DNA of 64,000 bases, from assembly GCA_963989385.1 (NCBI GenBank), contig OZ022503.1, positions 69,848,123 to 69,912,122 on the forward strand, given 5' to 3'. Below the pieces are notes generated by a model that was not told the DNA's origin, searched no databases, and worked only from the letters and a program-made list of their open reading frames with translations. A program made the translations under genes and the position numbers. Shown piece by piece: positions 12,901 through 22,986 of this stretch. The stretch's first letter is position 1. Every line of letters starts with the position of its first letter. This stretch comes from Ctena decussata. Its lineage: Eukaryota > Mollusca > Bivalvia > Lucinida > Lucinidae.

Positions 12901-13792
12901 CTCAGGGCCGCTAGATCAGCTGGCCAGCTCTTAACTTGGTGAGCTACCGGAAATCTTCTTCAGCAGCACAACAGAAGAGTAAAGAAAAATGTTTGTGTGA
13001 ATTTAAGGGGCGTTTCATGCAGTTATCTTTTGTATGCACTTAACAATACAACAAATTCTTTCCAACTGCAATGTTCTTAATTCACTTAAAACTGGAATAA
13101 TCTTGGGATTTACATGTATGTATATAATGTAAAGATTAACATAAACCGACACACAGACTATCACAGAATCTAATTCTCGAAAGAAGACTAAATAATACTC
13201 TGAAATAAGAGTGAAATACAACTAATAAAACGGCTTGCCCATCCTGGATTCGACCCCACGACCTTTTGCATCATAACCGAGCCTCTGTAACCACTCGACC
13301 AAAGTGTCTCTCTAATGAAAGGAGGCTGGCTGAAATGATAATTCTGCCTTTAAGGAAATGTAACAATAGCAGTTTTGCCATTGTGTACTTAGTTGTTTCA
13401 AAGCGGGACTGTACGAGTACATGCTTATGTGAAAATAGGTACAAGGACCTTTCTTCTTACATGTATAACCCCAGAAATAAAATAAAATAAAAAAAAATTC
13501 TTGTTGAAAACTTCAAGTTTTTTTTATTTGACTTCAAAATGACTGCAGACCATTAAATACATAAACATAATATGCTTTCATTCCATTTTAATATTCTTCT
13601 TTCAGAGAACTGGTTATTCGCTACAAGGAACATATACGCCGTATTGCAAAACTACGGAAAGAAGCTGACACAGACTTGAAACATTATAAACATTTTGACA
13701 GGCTGGAACAACTCAGAGAGGCTGTGCGCATGCGCCTTAACATGTCTAGTCCTTCTCCGTCTACAAGTGTTACTTCAATGAACAATATCTGA
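895..13792 (+). CDS. LRRC74-like leucine-rich-repeat/EF-hand protein, 5'-truncated gene of nine visible exons
   Basis: Seen: nine exon-like segments with AG/GT borders (895-988, 2728-2777, 4250-4331, 5418-5503, 6280-6474, 7311-7406, 8692-8955, 12382-12467, 13606-13792) join in frame with matching phases to give 379 codons and a TGA at 13790-13792. The first two thirds are ribonuclease-inhibitor-type leucine-rich repeats (LDLS.N.. / LNLSWNGFG patterns with the next helix starting about 10 residues later); the last third has two EF-hand loops and a basic helical C-terminus. Known: this LRR plus EF-hand layout suits the LRRC74A/B-type intracellular LRR family; the biochemical role is unknown. 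LRR curves usually bind partner proteins and the EF-hands suggest calcium response (inference). The frame is open at the first visible exon, so the N-terminus lies before the window. The large introns are filled with fold-back elements. Sure of the gene, less sure of the exact orthologue. Confidence 0.85.
1164..1600. repeat. Two abutting SINE-like repeats
   Basis: 1164-1341 matches the body of the element at 25515-25705 (shared text such as ctaagcggttaaccagt). 1345-1600 matches 29130-29356 (gggaaggataaggcag, tttatgggaaacctttac-like tail), which there carries a tRNA-like head. Located in the LRR intron. Confidence 0.65.
1816..2056. repeat. GAGCCGCGACACG fold-back family, copy 1
   Basis: Starts atgagccgcgacgcgaga and ends with the inverse; internal blocks gatcagcctcggcatccgcc and gtctgatcagagtcttcgct recur. 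First of seven copies in the window. No coding capacity; short open frames here are artefacts of the palindrome. Confidence 0.85.
2728..2777 (+). CDS. LRR gene exon b (50 nt)
   Basis: Tiny exon with a strong pyrimidine tract and cag acceptor and a gtaggt donor. Starts with two bases completing the glycine split from the previous exon: G-NDFGDEDAIILAELIK, the second half of an LRR unit. Too short to appear as an open frame of its own; supported by phase and repeat register. Confidence 0.75.
3015..3234. repeat. GGCCGTATTCATAAA fold-back family, copy 1
   Basis: Two ~105 bp arms, nearly perfectly complementary (cgacttaagtggttgctatg / tagcaacgacttaag; ctgttcctccag on both sides of the centre). 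Copies also at 7428-7650, 48399-48576 and a half copy at 38519-38631. MITE-like, no open frame. Confidence 0.88.
3926..3942 (+). repeat. Poly-G run
   Basis: About 17 consecutive G in a G-rich stretch, inside an LRR intron. A similar run is at 14339-14355. Length is likely unreliable. Confidence 0.7.
4250..4331 (+). CDS. LRR gene exon c
   Basis: Acceptor ggcag, donor gtgagt. Phase 0 to 1. Translation DNVCLRSFSLSRNGFADTAG then a short helix; the SFSLSRNGF core replaces the usual LDLS, keeping the spacing of an LRR. Confidence 0.8.
4499..4640. repeat. MITE-like element with internal 20-bp tandem duplication
   Basis: Ends ggcctgatttaacgtcgac and its inverse gacgtgaaatcgggcc; inside, the unit acacggattagcattagga is repeated twice. 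Second copy at 54504-54637 just after the channel gene has one unit only. Confidence 0.65.
5196..5330. repeat. Fold-back element
   Basis: Inverted arms ccatgtaagtgtcttttgat / atcaaaagacactaacatgg with further complementarity through tatcaagtttatcagg and accagaaaca. No open frame. Confidence 0.75.
5418..5503 (+). CDS. LRR gene exon d
   Basis: Acceptor tttacag, donor gtataa. Phase 1 to 0. Encodes G-TNTSLTSFDLSWNHLRHRG and AIDFCVGFQ, one complete LRR unit. A fold-back element starts about 24 nt after the donor. Confidence 0.8.
5528..5681. repeat. Diverged fold-back element, relative of 315-515
   Basis: Ends agagcttcagataagg / cctcttatctggagcact; internal aaacatatgcttttatgcag matches the first element. 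Begins about 24 nt after the donor of exon d. Confidence 0.6.
6280..6474 (+). CDS. LRR gene exon e (two LRR units)
   Basis: Acceptor ttttcag, donor gtaact, phase 0 to 0, 65 codons. Contains ELENLNLSWNGFGMEG and SLTELDLSSNRVCFDA, two textbook LRR cores one 28-residue repeat apart, ending TTLQILK. Confidence 0.88.
7311..7406 (+). CDS. LRR gene exon f (last LRR)
   Basis: Acceptor cttttaag, donor gtaagt, phase 0 to 0, 32 codons. Reads IGINPITTDGAIAILRAV to NHLDLS, closing the LRR region. A perfect-arm fold-back element begins 22 nt after the exon. Confidence 0.83.
7428..7650. repeat. GGCCGTATTCATAAA fold-back family, copy 2
   Basis: Same element as 3015-3234, arms about 108 bp, inserted 22 nt downstream of the donor of exon f. 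The donor gtaagt itself is outside the element. Confidence 0.88.
7965..8280. repeat. Dispersed repeat with ggccatcccaaggcggcagtt core
   Basis: The block around cagtaatttcattactggcc / ccaaggcggcagttctgtt recurs at 14310-14390 (inverted), 32620-32720 and 52265-52310 (inverted). Family not recognised; no intact frame. Confidence 0.5.
8325..8566. repeat. GAGCCGCGACACG fold-back family, copy 2
   Basis: Well preserved copy with atgagccgcgacacgagaaa at one end and its inverse at the other; ends 126 nt before exon g. Confidence 0.88.
8692..8955 (+). CDS. LRR gene exon g, linker and first EF-hand
   Basis: Acceptor gtttcag, donor gtaggc, phase 0 to 0, 88 codons. The first part is a predicted helical linker with TLYVKYGIELRHDEI. 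The C-terminal part carries an EF-hand loop DKDHSDTLTRDE with oxygen ligands at positions 1, 3, 5, 7, 9 and Glu at 12, followed by FRRGME. The loop lacks the usual Gly at 6 (Asp instead), so calcium affinity is uncertain. Confidence 0.87.
9486..9560 (+). repeat. tRNA-like SINE head fragment
   Basis: gagagcctggactagtg followed at tRNA spacing by a B-box-like gtgggctcgactccc. Cloverleaf not complete; nested inside the 2.2-kb TIR element. Confidence 0.4.
10171..10374 (-). repeat. tRNA-derived SINE, family S, copy 1
   Basis: On the minus strand a tRNA-like head (A-box region ending in taagcgctgacc, B-box-like gggcccgggtcctat) precedes a body shared with 11877-12056, 12779-12950, 49277-49453 and 55385-55561, including the marker ctgatatgactgaaat and a ggacgtaaaatcg end. 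Confidence 0.65.
10511..10733. repeat. Eleven-copy array of CGTTCGAACG palindromes
   Basis: Eleven units of 19-22 bp, each holding the perfect palindrome cgttcgaacg separated by A/T-only spacers. Units on the left read accgttcgaacgct, those on the right agcgttcgaacggt, i.e. the inverse, so the array as a whole is also palindromic about ~10.64 kb. No coding. Confidence 0.92.
11223..11406. repeat. GAGCCGCGACACG fold-back family, copy 3 (degenerate)
   Basis: Left end shortened (tgagccgcatccgccaag); internal gaagactctgatcagact and right end ttttgtcgtgtcgtggct remain. Abuts the right end of the 2.2-kb TIR element. Confidence 0.65.
11877..12056 (+). repeat. tRNA-derived SINE, family S, copy 2
   Basis: Head gaagctcagtaggttaagtg (A-box) and ggttccgggttcgagacc (B-box) at tRNA spacing; body ggttccattgcacagagct and end tgatgaaaaggacttgaaa. 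The best-preserved Pol III promoter of this family here. Confidence 0.75.
12382..12467 (+). CDS. LRR gene exon h, start of second EF-hand
   Basis: Acceptor ttctcag, donor gtaggt, phase 0 to 2. Reads DIAIPLSQRSLDILMQKLDI and NQDGHVDFG. With the first residues of the next exon it forms a canonical loop D.N.DG.VDF.E, with Gly at loop position 6, i.e. a better calcium site than the first EF-hand. Confidence 0.85.
12779..12950 (-). repeat. tRNA-derived SINE, family S, copy 3
   Basis: Minus strand: ccggtagctcaccaagttaa head, B-box-like gagttcaagtcccg, body and ctgatatgactgaaatgctg marker as in the other copies. Lies between the last two LRR exons. Confidence 0.7.
13228..13312 (-). repeat. tRNA-like SINE head fragment
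   Basis: Minus strand shows a Ser/Leu-type A-box (tggtcgagtggttac) and a B-box (ggggtcgaatccagg). No credible closed acceptor stem, so not called a functional tRNA. Confidence 0.5.
13606..13792 (+). CDS. LRR gene terminal exon i
   Basis: Acceptor ctttcag; one base completes the split glycine, then ELVIRYKEHIRRIAKLRKEA, a long basic helix, and a Ser/Pro/Thr-rich end (SSPSPSTSVTSMNNI) before TGA. Completes the second EF-hand. Length and stop position are consistent with a natural C-terminus. Confidence 0.85.
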
Positions 13793-13932
13793 GATTCAAA
13801 AAACTAATAACTGAGAAATATATGGACAAAACATTATAATAAAATACCAAATAACTCAGAAATATACGGGCAAAGCGTTATAATATAAGGGAATTAACTC
13901 AAAATTGGAAAAGCGTTCGTTGGAAAAATTGC

Positions 13933-13938
13933 AATAAA
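13933..13938 (+). terminator. Poly(A) signal AATAAA of the LRR gene
   Basis: Canonical AATAAA 141 nt after the stop codon, the first one downstream on this strand. Sets the likely transcript end near 13.95-13.97 kb. Confidence 0.55.
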
Positions 13939-14904
13939 GAGATTTCCAGTTTTCAGATTTGGCAGAATCGGAAGCCTCACAAGTAAAAGTTAAGGGTATG
14001 GTCACTGACTTTACCAATTTTATAACTTCAGCCGCTAATCAATTATTTGTTAAAAGTAAAAAGATAGGCAATGATCAGGAATCAATACAATCAAATCCCA
14101 CATTCCGCTCTAAAAACCAATAGGGAAAGAAGCACATACACACAGAAATTGACACAAGTTTACGAAAAACAAAACCGAATGAGCAGCTCTTTCACAAACA
14201 GATGGTCATTCAGCTACCCCAATATTAGCATCAAGCAATACAGGCGTCCAAATCGCCAGAGACTATAGACAAGCGGACACAGCACAATATAACATCATAA
14301 CAGAAGTACCGCCTTGGACCGGTCAGCATAATATTACTGGGGGGGGGGGGGGGGCTTAAACATGTTTTACTGGGCCCAAACTTCCCCCTCTGCTTCTGCA
14401 GTGGTTTGAAACATTAAGTTAGCTGTTTGGTCCGCATGAAGGTTTCCTAACTGATCATTGAATCATCACCGGGAACAAACAAATTACGGATAAGGCCTGT
14501 GATGAATCAGAGATGAGGACTCAACGGAAAGAACGTATTGCAACACCAGGAGACCCCCTGGGAAGTCAGCCAACACCACTGAAATGCCGGAGCAGAAGAA
14601 AACTATCAGTTGAACCCCGAATAACCAAGCAACAGACAAGGCAAACTCCGGCCCCAACCAACTAAATTAAATAGCTTTATGTCGAGCCCATCATTGAGTC
14701 TGATGCCTGACCAACCGGCGTGCAATTAAAGAGGGAAGCAAAGTTTTTAACCATAATTGGGTTAACCACTAAACATGCCGACTGTAGCATTTGGGTTAAC
14801 CACTAAACATGCCGACTGTAGCATTACATTTATATTATATCCAATACGTTTGTAACAAACGATAATTCTCTTGAACAGATCAGAAAAATCAGACTTACCT
14901 TAAT

Positions 14905-15245
14905 TTAATTTATAGACTAAATCACCATCAAATTCTGGTTCCGATAGGCTCTGTTGCAAAAAAACATTTTAATCCGACATTGAATTTAGAAACCAATTCA
15001 TAGTGTCGGTGAAAGAATTTTGAAAATGCTTTTCGAAGTTTATGATACCGATAGCCTTGTTGGAGAAGCTTAGCAGTTAAAATTTTATTACGGGCATTGA
15101 AGTCAGTCACATGACTAGACACTCTAAGTTGAGAAATGTAAACCCCGTAAGAGGTAGAACGGTGAACATCACCATCCAAAAAATGGAAAATTAATGTCAA
15201 AATCAAAGTCATTGCGTTTATCATAAATTTTGGTTGAAACATATC
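14905..15245 (-). pseudogene. LINE ORF2 C-terminal fragment (reverse-transcriptase side)
   Basis: Minus-strand frame with HFLDGDVHRSTSYGVYISQL then SSHVTDFNARNKILTAKLLQ and SKFNVGLK, a C-terminal RT segment common in invertebrate non-LTR retrotransposons (from memory of the family). A one-base frameshift in an A/T run near 14,955 moves the frame to LSEPEFDGDLVYK. A 5'- and 3'-truncated fossil. Confidence 0.75.
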
Positions 15246-15413
15246 TATTTGAAACAGATAAATGTAAATAAAAAAAATGAAATTCAGTCTTTGTTTAACT
15301 GCAGCTCAGGTGGATAGAACGCATGTAATACATAATAACACAGAGTTTAAGCAAACATTTAGAGAAAAGAAAGCAGTAATGTACAGGAGAAAAAAGTAAC
15401 AGCAAAGATCACG

Positions 15414-15880
15414 TTGTATAATCAGAATACATCTTCAGAGAATAGGGTCGCGTTATTACAAGCAAAGAAAGATTACAAATATTTCTGCAGAAAATGCAAG
15501 CTCCAATTTCAACGGGAAAGGTGTGCAAAAATAAACAATGTAAGGCGTAATAATCCGAGGATATTTTGGAAATATTTTAAGAATAAATTTTTTACAAAAT
15601 ATGATGATGTAACATTAGAACAGTTTTACAGGCATTTAATCAATCTGGCGTCAAGTGAACATACAACTGAAGATAAGGAGACTGAGGCTTTTTTACAAAA
15701 TAATATTTCAGAAGGAAGTCATAATGAATCTACGCCAAGAAAAGAAGATACAAGAAATCGAAAAATGCGTTAAAAACTTTTTAAGAAATGAAAAGCCCGG
15801 GATTAGACACATTATTAAACAAATATTGTATTGAAGCTAGTGGTACCCTTAGTAAGCCTTTAGAAATCTTATTCAACGAA
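15414..15880 (+). pseudogene. LINE fragment, linker and start of reverse transcriptase
   Basis: 119-codon frame with FWKYFKNKF and LEQFYRHLINLASS motifs typical of the segment between endonuclease and RT in LINEs; after a frameshift near 15,780 it continues KSPGLDTLLNKYCIEASG, the RT entry motif. Coding similarity stops near 15,880, exactly where the large inverted-repeat arm starts, so the LINE seems interrupted by it. Confidence 0.7.
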
Positions 15881-15884
15881 GGCT

Positions 15885-17308
15885 TGCGATTCTGAGAAAT
15901 TATGGTTAAAGAATTTCTGTTAAGCATTTCAAATGACTGGTATTTCTTAACTAAGTAGTTAATATGCCTAATTGGAATCAGTTTTGGGGTTATGTCATTT
16001 TTATGAGATGTTGTGTAATGCAAGGATTTCCTGCTAATTTTGAGCTGAAAATGATTTCATTCAAGAAAACGAGGAGTCGCCATTTTCTTTCCACATAGTA
16101 AAGGGGTTTTGCACTTTGTTTCCCTTAGCAGTGCTTAAATACCATAAACGATGTTATGCATTATCCTATCTTCTTTTTGAATAAGAATTTTGTTGTTTGT
16201 TTTATTCTCAAATAAGGGTAGCATTACGTTTTTACATGCTAAGAGTAAAGTTGGTCAATAGCACTTGTACGAGGGTCTTTCAAAAACCTGCCGGCCTAGC
16301 CTACGTCTACTGGGTCTACGCATAAACGCCTAGCATTAAAGTTTTTGGGTGTTATACAAGATTTCTGAAAAAGTTTCAACAGCCCCTGGTAAATAGTTTC
16401 CTTGATCACATGAGGGAGCTCAAATTTTGAGGGGAAAAATATATTTCAGTCGGATCAGTCTCTAATTACTTAGGCATGCGGGTTTCTGCAAACTAAAAGA
16501 TTTGTACAATACAAGCAAACTGGGTCATTGGCTAATGATGATAAAGCAGACATTATTGCAGCGTCGGAATCGGATATACCATAAAGCACCTTATTTGGCC
16601 ATCCTTATTCCTCAAATTTATATACAAATCATATATATTTCCGTCTGTCTGTTGAAAATATAATAGTACACCTAGAAAGATGTTTACAAACTAATAAAGG
16701 CTGACAAACGTATTTGAGAAAAAAAGAAGAAAACACAAATAAATAAAATTTAAGTTTTTAAACTAATTGATCCTTGGACAGTCACATGACACTCCTGTGT
16801 GCGCACTAAATGAGAAATCTTCCATAAATTACACTGAACGGCATACAAACGTATTTCTGGAATTTCTGGCCGGTTTCAAATTAAATCGGCATACATGTGA
16901 GAATACAAAGACGCCGTACCATAAATGTCAGGAAAATCATCCCCATTACGTTGCATCGACGTCATTACGACATCATGTGTTCGCTGGGTCAGTGTCGATG
17001 ATTCAAAGTTTTATTTTGTCAAAAAGCTATGCTCTGCAGACATAGGGGTGCGGGGAGGGGGGAAAGGTCCAGTGCTATCGGATTAATATTACAGATGAAT
17101 CTTTGGAATTTCTGCTTGTTAAGCCTGCTTTAACTGTTTAGGCTCAGTTGTTCCAATGTATTAAACAGTTGTTTTTTACGGGAAACATTTTGAAACACCC
17201 TCATATTAGCTATAAATAGACACCACTTCGTACATTGTAATTTGCAAAGCGACAATTCGGTCTTTCTTGGTTATTTTGTGCTTTGTTAGGGTTGTTGAAT
17301 GTATTACA
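15885..17308. repeat. Left 1.4-kb arm of large inverted repeat
   Basis: Runs antiparallel to 21574-22986: cttgcgattctgagaaatta pairs with the right-arm end near 22,985, and gctttgttagggttgttgaa pairs with ttcaacagccctaacaaag near 21,580. Similarity is clear but imperfect with small indels. A 92-codon open frame (16767-17045) lies within; not recognised and only partly open in the other arm. Confidence 0.8.
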
Positions 17309-18440
17309 TGTATTTCGCTAACAGCGTTTTCATCTGTAAAAGTATGTATCCTCAGACAAGCACATTATGGCTATTGGAAACCTTTACTTTTTGTTAGCAC
17401 AACTGAGATTGTTCAAGCGACTTAGTTATCCCTCTTTTATTCCGCATGCCGCCACTAAAGATAGACTAAGTGTAGCACATATTGGCCACGTTCCTGCTGA
17501 CCGTCGGTGTTTCCGTATTAGTTTAATATTATTATTATTATCTGATTTTAATTATTATAACAAAAACGATGGTCTTGCAATATAGAAAAATACTTTACCA
17601 TTATTTATTTATTTATTTATTATCAATCAGTGTCAATTACCTGGAGCGGGCGCACGGCGTCGAGTCGGCGTTTGATCGACGCTCTGTCGTTGAATCCGCG
17701 TCGATTCAATGTCGATTCGATGCTGTGTGCTCAGTTGGAAATTAATTTATTTACATGTATTTTTCTTTTCATTTTTTTATTCTTTTTCAGGATGATGAGA
17801 ACTATTAGTATTAGTATTATTACAAAAATACATGACGTCAACTTACTAATAACTACAAAACCAAACAAAAAAAGTTCAGAGTATGTAGTAAAGAATACAT
17901 ACTTACAAAAATAAGAATAAAGTTAACTAGTTCCTAAATCACAGCACTTGTACGCGTGACCTTGTAAATAGGTAAATATGCGGACTGCACGGGAATAGGT
18001 GCTAAGTAAATCTGTCTTTTACCTAGTGTTGACAGTGCACGCGCTGGTCACCTGTTAGCATGACGAGGCTCTTATAGTTGCGACTGGGCACATGACGTTG
18101 TGTCGACATTGAATCAGCGTTGATTCAACGTCACGATGTTGACTCAGCGTTGATTCAGTGATCGTTCATAGTCTTGTGCCTGCAGGGATATATTGTTATA
18201 TAGATGTAAAATGTGCAATCATATACCCCAAATGTTGTTTATACTGTATGTACGTACATGAGTTTTTGGTGTATTATGTATATTATATTGTTGTTATAAC
18301 TCGCTTTCACCATGTCCATGTCTGTTCACTGTAATTGTTTATCTTTATATCCTCACCTGAGTGTTCTGTTCTGTTCTGTTCTGTTCTGTTCTGACAAAAG
18401 CCAATAGCGTGTCGCAAATTGTATACACATTTATATTTTA
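17309..18440. other. Inter-arm spacer, no gene seen
   Basis: Contains ATTT-rich low complexity (17604-17622), a sequence with alternating gttgattca/tgaatcaac blocks (about 18,100-18,165) similar to text near 57,350 and 58,180, and a (TGTTC)n microsatellite at 18361-18393. No exon or ORF I could support. Confidence 0.5.
18361..18393 (+). repeat. (TGTTC)n microsatellite
   Basis: Six full pentamers in a row between a Pol II-like AT stretch and the mariner-containing repeat. Confidence 0.9.
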
Positions 18441-20182
18441 ATAAAGTTTCCTTTTAAAAAGGAAAGGCTTGCCGAGTTTTCAAAGTCTGTTAATAATACA
18501 GTATGTTAATACTAACGGAATGGGAATTATGAGAACTAGCGTATGAGGACTGAAGGAAATAAATTCAGCCTAATTATGAAATTGTTGTTGTTTACTTCTC
18601 ATTACAATTTATTTTTTAACTAAATCCTCTCTTAGGCCAACGATGCTGTAGTGACTGGATTCTAGTTGCACACAAAGGTTCTTCTTGCATGCCAAGAAAT
18701 TCCTGTACAACCAAAATGACGTTATTATCACTGGCAGACTGCTTCCCAGCCAATTCTTGAAAAAGGTAGAAGTGATCAACAAAAATGCAGAACAGGCAAA
18801 GCCACCATAGCTTTTATAGCTTTTCTCGTAGACACTCTTGATTTTCTGTCTCAGCTGCTTCAGTAATTGACCTAGCATCCCCTGCCCTTAAACAGGCAGT
18901 AAACATGTAAACACTTTATGAATCCAGAATGACTGAAACGATCACCTTGCCAACTGAAGGCATAGCCAATGCCTTCTTTGAGGCATGGCAGGATGTTCTG
19001 GCATGTTTCCATTGTTTCGAGTGCTGGTTCGGTTCTGGCTGAGAGAAATAGACCAGCGGCTCATCCATTGTCTCAAAGCTGTCACGAATCCTTTTAAAGA
19101 GATTAGAGTCTCAACGGTTATGAAATTTTCCACTCTTCTCGTTACCTGTATCCCTAAAAGAGGTTTCTTGGACAGACTATTCATGAATGGTCAAGGGGTA
19201 TTGTAAATTATTTAGATGTTGAATTGTGCACATTACACCGCTGCTTGCGATCGACATCACCTTTACAATGAATATGCGTCATTTTAATATACACCGCTTT
19301 ATAATTGTAGATGTATAAACACGGTCAGCTGTGCATATTAGCCACATACTCAGAGATAGATCGGATACTTTAATTGGTAAGATGTGATGAGTGATAACTG
19401 ATAAGGAAAAAAATCAGAAGCGCCTGCTTGCTGAATTTAAACAATAAATTTTGACCAATATTTCTGCTTTGACAGGTTCACAGATACATAAATCGGTCCA
19501 CGCATCAACGCAGTCTGATCAATCTATCCTCACTTAGCATGATATATTTCTGTATCTGTCGAAAAAGAAAGATCCTGGTCAGTCAGCTCGAGTGTGGTGA
19601 CTGTTCTAATATAAACGTATCCATACCAATTTTACTGCGACAAACGCGCGTTTCTGTATTTAATTTCTTCAGTGTCGCTAAACCCCAAAGTTTTAAAGAA
19701 AGGAGATGATGGGCAGGTCTCGGCAGGCAACGAGCATCCCTCTCCGAGCAACACTTATTGTCGCATTCCGCGGGACACATTAGCTGCAGACATCAGGTAA
19801 AAGACGCCTACATATTAACTAGCGAGCGTAGGCGTCTCCCATGTGTCTCGAGAAAAGTAATTAATTACACAACACTTTGACGCCCTTTTAAAGCCCAACC
19901 CCGCTGCAAAATAAAGATAGCAAGCTTTTTGGAAAAAGCAAATACTTGTATGCTAAGAGTCGTGGATACGGAAAGTGGCGATAACGCAAACAAAATAGAA
20001 TAAAATTCCAGCTGTTATTTTTAGCAGATGCGGTAAACCTGATGTGGATATAAATAGACAAAATCGGACGAGTTCTCTGGTTACTGCGATGAAACGCTCG
20101 TATAAGTGAAGAAAAACATAACAAATGCAGTCCCAAACCAGAACGAGCTTTCCAATCTATACGGCTGTGGCCGCAAGCCAAA
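18441..20182 (-). mobile_element. Mariner-containing segment, copy A (degenerate)
   Basis: Inverse copy of 60644-62671. Ends at the ttccttttaaaaaggaaa palindrome on one side and ctgtggccgcaagccaaaaa on the other. On the minus strand, broken frames give pieces of a mariner-type transposase (GQLLKQLRQK; NWLGSSLPVI region) with several stops and frameshifts. About 0.3 kb shorter than copy B. Confidence 0.75.
19600..19840 (-). repeat. Dispersed repeat ending in an AGACGCCTAC hairpin
   Basis: Inverse of 47,940-48,170 (ttctgtatttaatttcttca; ggcaggcaacgagcatccct). At 19,801-19,840 aagacgcctac and gtaggcgtct can pair. Part of it lies inside the mariner-containing segment; copy B lacks an obvious match here. 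Confidence 0.5.
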
Positions 20183-21573
20183 AAAGCTTGAATCCTTTAG
20201 TTAAGAATATAGGTAGTGGCGTCCCAGCAGGCAAAAGATGTAATAATGACGTCGTATCGATGTCAATGCGACGTCTTTACGTCGCATAGATATCAATTTG
20301 ACGTTATTCTGACGCTATATGCCATCTGAGGTAAAAAAAAAAATGGTAGCAACACCAACATTTTTCTTTCTATATTTTTTTTGATTATTTTGCACTTATT
20401 TTGCTTTTTTATTTGCCAGTGTTTCAGGTATGGGAAAAGCTATTTTGTCCAGTGAGCTATTGTCAGATGAGCTGAACTGATACTTCCCGGACAAATCTCT
20501 TTGTAGATGAACTATCATTCTGTCCGGTTCGCTGTACAGTCTGATGTATGTTCTTGCAAGTCATCCTCGCTGCCCAGTGATATCTGTACTAGGCTAATAT
20601 AGTGTATGGCACATGACAAGTTCAAAATCTGAATTTTGTTGGAAGACATGAAGAAGTATAGTCAGTCAAGATATTATTATTGATCCAAGTAAATTTTCTT
20701 GCTTTTGGGGGAACTACAATATCATATAAAATGTGTGTTTCAGAAAGATGCGGTTACAACAATTGAAGTTTTCCCAAAATGGCATTCATAAGTTATGTAA
20801 ATATACTCGAGAGATGCTGAAAATTAAGGAAAATATAAACAGCGAGCCTCGTTTGATATAGTTTGCAGTCTTCGCAACGTTCAAAACTAGGAATTTGTTA
20901 AAATTCTATGATATGCCTATTGTTGCCGAGCGACCACATGAAATGGAAACTGTTTTTTATTTAAGAGCTCTTGCATATACGGTATAAATTAATTAAGAAC
21001 ACAATTATAATTCGAAAGAATTAACAGATTTGTTGGAATATTCTCTCCCTCTTTAATTGTAAAAGATGCCGTGTTTCGGCAAGATTATGGCTGGTAGACC
21101 CTTCACTTTTGAATCCAAAACCCTCCCATTTCTCAGAAAGGTATGCCACATGTGTGATATTTTGATCAAGGCCTGTATCTTTGTATGGTGGAATTTGATT
21201 ACCTTAGCTCAGTTAAAAAAAAGTTACGATGGTACTTGCAAGGCTTCTTGGATAACCATCGTACTTATGTTTTTTTTTCTTTTTTGTTTTGTCATTATTA
21301 TTATTATTAACATCATTATTATTATTATTATGTTTTGTTGTTGTTGCTGTTGTTGTATTTGGCATTAAATTAGAAATACTAAAACATCACTTGCTAATGC
21401 CACCAGATACAAATTAAAAAAGATACAAAGGACAGCCTACTTCATTAACACATATAACGTGTGCCCTTAGATAAGTTTACCCTGGGAACAAAGAACACGC
21501 ATATAAACCTAAATCGAAATCTCGGTTTTCTGCGTTTAACAACAATGTCGGGCAGTTTTCAGCGAAATGCATA
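20183..21573. other. Inter-arm spacer, no gene seen
   Basis: Holds a gacgtc-rich palindromic stretch (20222-20330, cagcaggcaaaagatgtaa start) and ATT microsatellite (21292-21345). No credible exon. Confidence 0.45.
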
Positions 21574-22986
21574 TAATACATTCAACAGCCCTAACAAAGA
21601 ACAAAATAACGAAGAAAGACCGAATTGTCGCTTTGGAGATTACAATGTAGGAAGTGATGTCTATTTATAGTTAATATGAGGGCTGTTCAAAATATTTCCA
21701 GCACAAAACAAATGTTTAATACATTGGAATAACTGAGTCTAAACAGGCAAAGCAGGTCTATAAGCAGAAATTTCAAGAATTTATCTGCGTTATTAATCAG
21801 ATAGAACTAGACCTTTTAGAAATCCCCTTCCACGCTGCTCTATTTCTCCAGAGCATAGCTTTTTGACAAGCTAAAACTTTAACTCATCAACACTGACCCA
21901 GCGAACACATGACGAAGTAACGACGTCGTACTGAAGTCGAAGCGGCGTAATGGAGATGATTTTTCTGACATTCATGGCACGGCATCTTTGTATTCTCACA
22001 TGTTTACCAATGTTTTTTGAAGTCAGCCAGGAATTCCATAAATACGTTTGAATGCCGCTCAGTGTAAATTCTGGAACATGCCTCATTTAGTGCACACACA
22101 CAAGAGTGTCATGTGACTTTCCAATTAGTTTAGAAACGTTATTCTTTATTTATTTTTATTTTCTTCTTTGTTTCCAAAAACGTTTTTCAGCCTTTATTAG
22201 TATGTAAACATCTTTCTAGGTGTCCTATTATATTTTTAACAGACAGGCGGAAATATATGTAATTTGTATATAAATTTGAGGAATGAAGATGGCCGAATAA
22301 GGTGCTTTACGGTATATCCGATTCCGATGCTGCAACAATGTTTGCTTTATCCTCATTAGCCAATTATCAAGTTTGCTTGAATTGTACGAATCTTATAGTT
22401 TGCAGAAACCCGCATGCCTAAGTAATTGGAGACTGATCCGACTGAAATATATTTTTCCCCTAAAAAATTTGAGCTCCATCATGTAATCAAGGAAACCATT
22501 TACCAGGGGCTGGTGAAACTTTTTTCAGAAATCTGGTATGACACCCAAATACTTAAATGGTAGGCGTTTATGCGCAGGGCTAGGCCGGTAGGTTTATTGA
22601 AGGACCATCGTACAAGTGTTATTGACCTACTTTTCTCTCAGCATGTTAAAAAAACGTATACTACCCTTATTATAGAATAAAACAAACAACACAATTCTTA
22701 TTCGAAAAGAAGATAGAAAAACACATAACATCATTTATGGTATTAAAGCACTTCTGAGGGTAACAAAATGCCAAAACCCTTTACTATGTGGAAAGATAAT
22801 GGCGACTCCTCGTTTTCTTTAATGAAATCATTTTTAGCTCAAAATTGGCGGGAAGCCCTTGCATTACACAACACTTTATAAAAATGACATAACCAGTTAG
22901 GCATTTTAACTACTTAGTTAAGAAATACTAGTCATTTGAAATACTAAACAGAAATTCTTAAACCATGATTTCTCAAATTCGTAAGC
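21574..22986. repeat. Right 1.4-kb arm of large inverted repeat
   Basis: Antiparallel partner of 15885-17308; e.g. gagcatagctttttgacaag pairs with gtcaaaaagctatgctctg. Together the arms bracket 4.3 kb. Confidence 0.8.

Noticed and set aside
16767..17045. 92-codon frame as a gene
   Set aside because: Inside an inverted-repeat arm, not kept open in the other arm, no recognisable motif.
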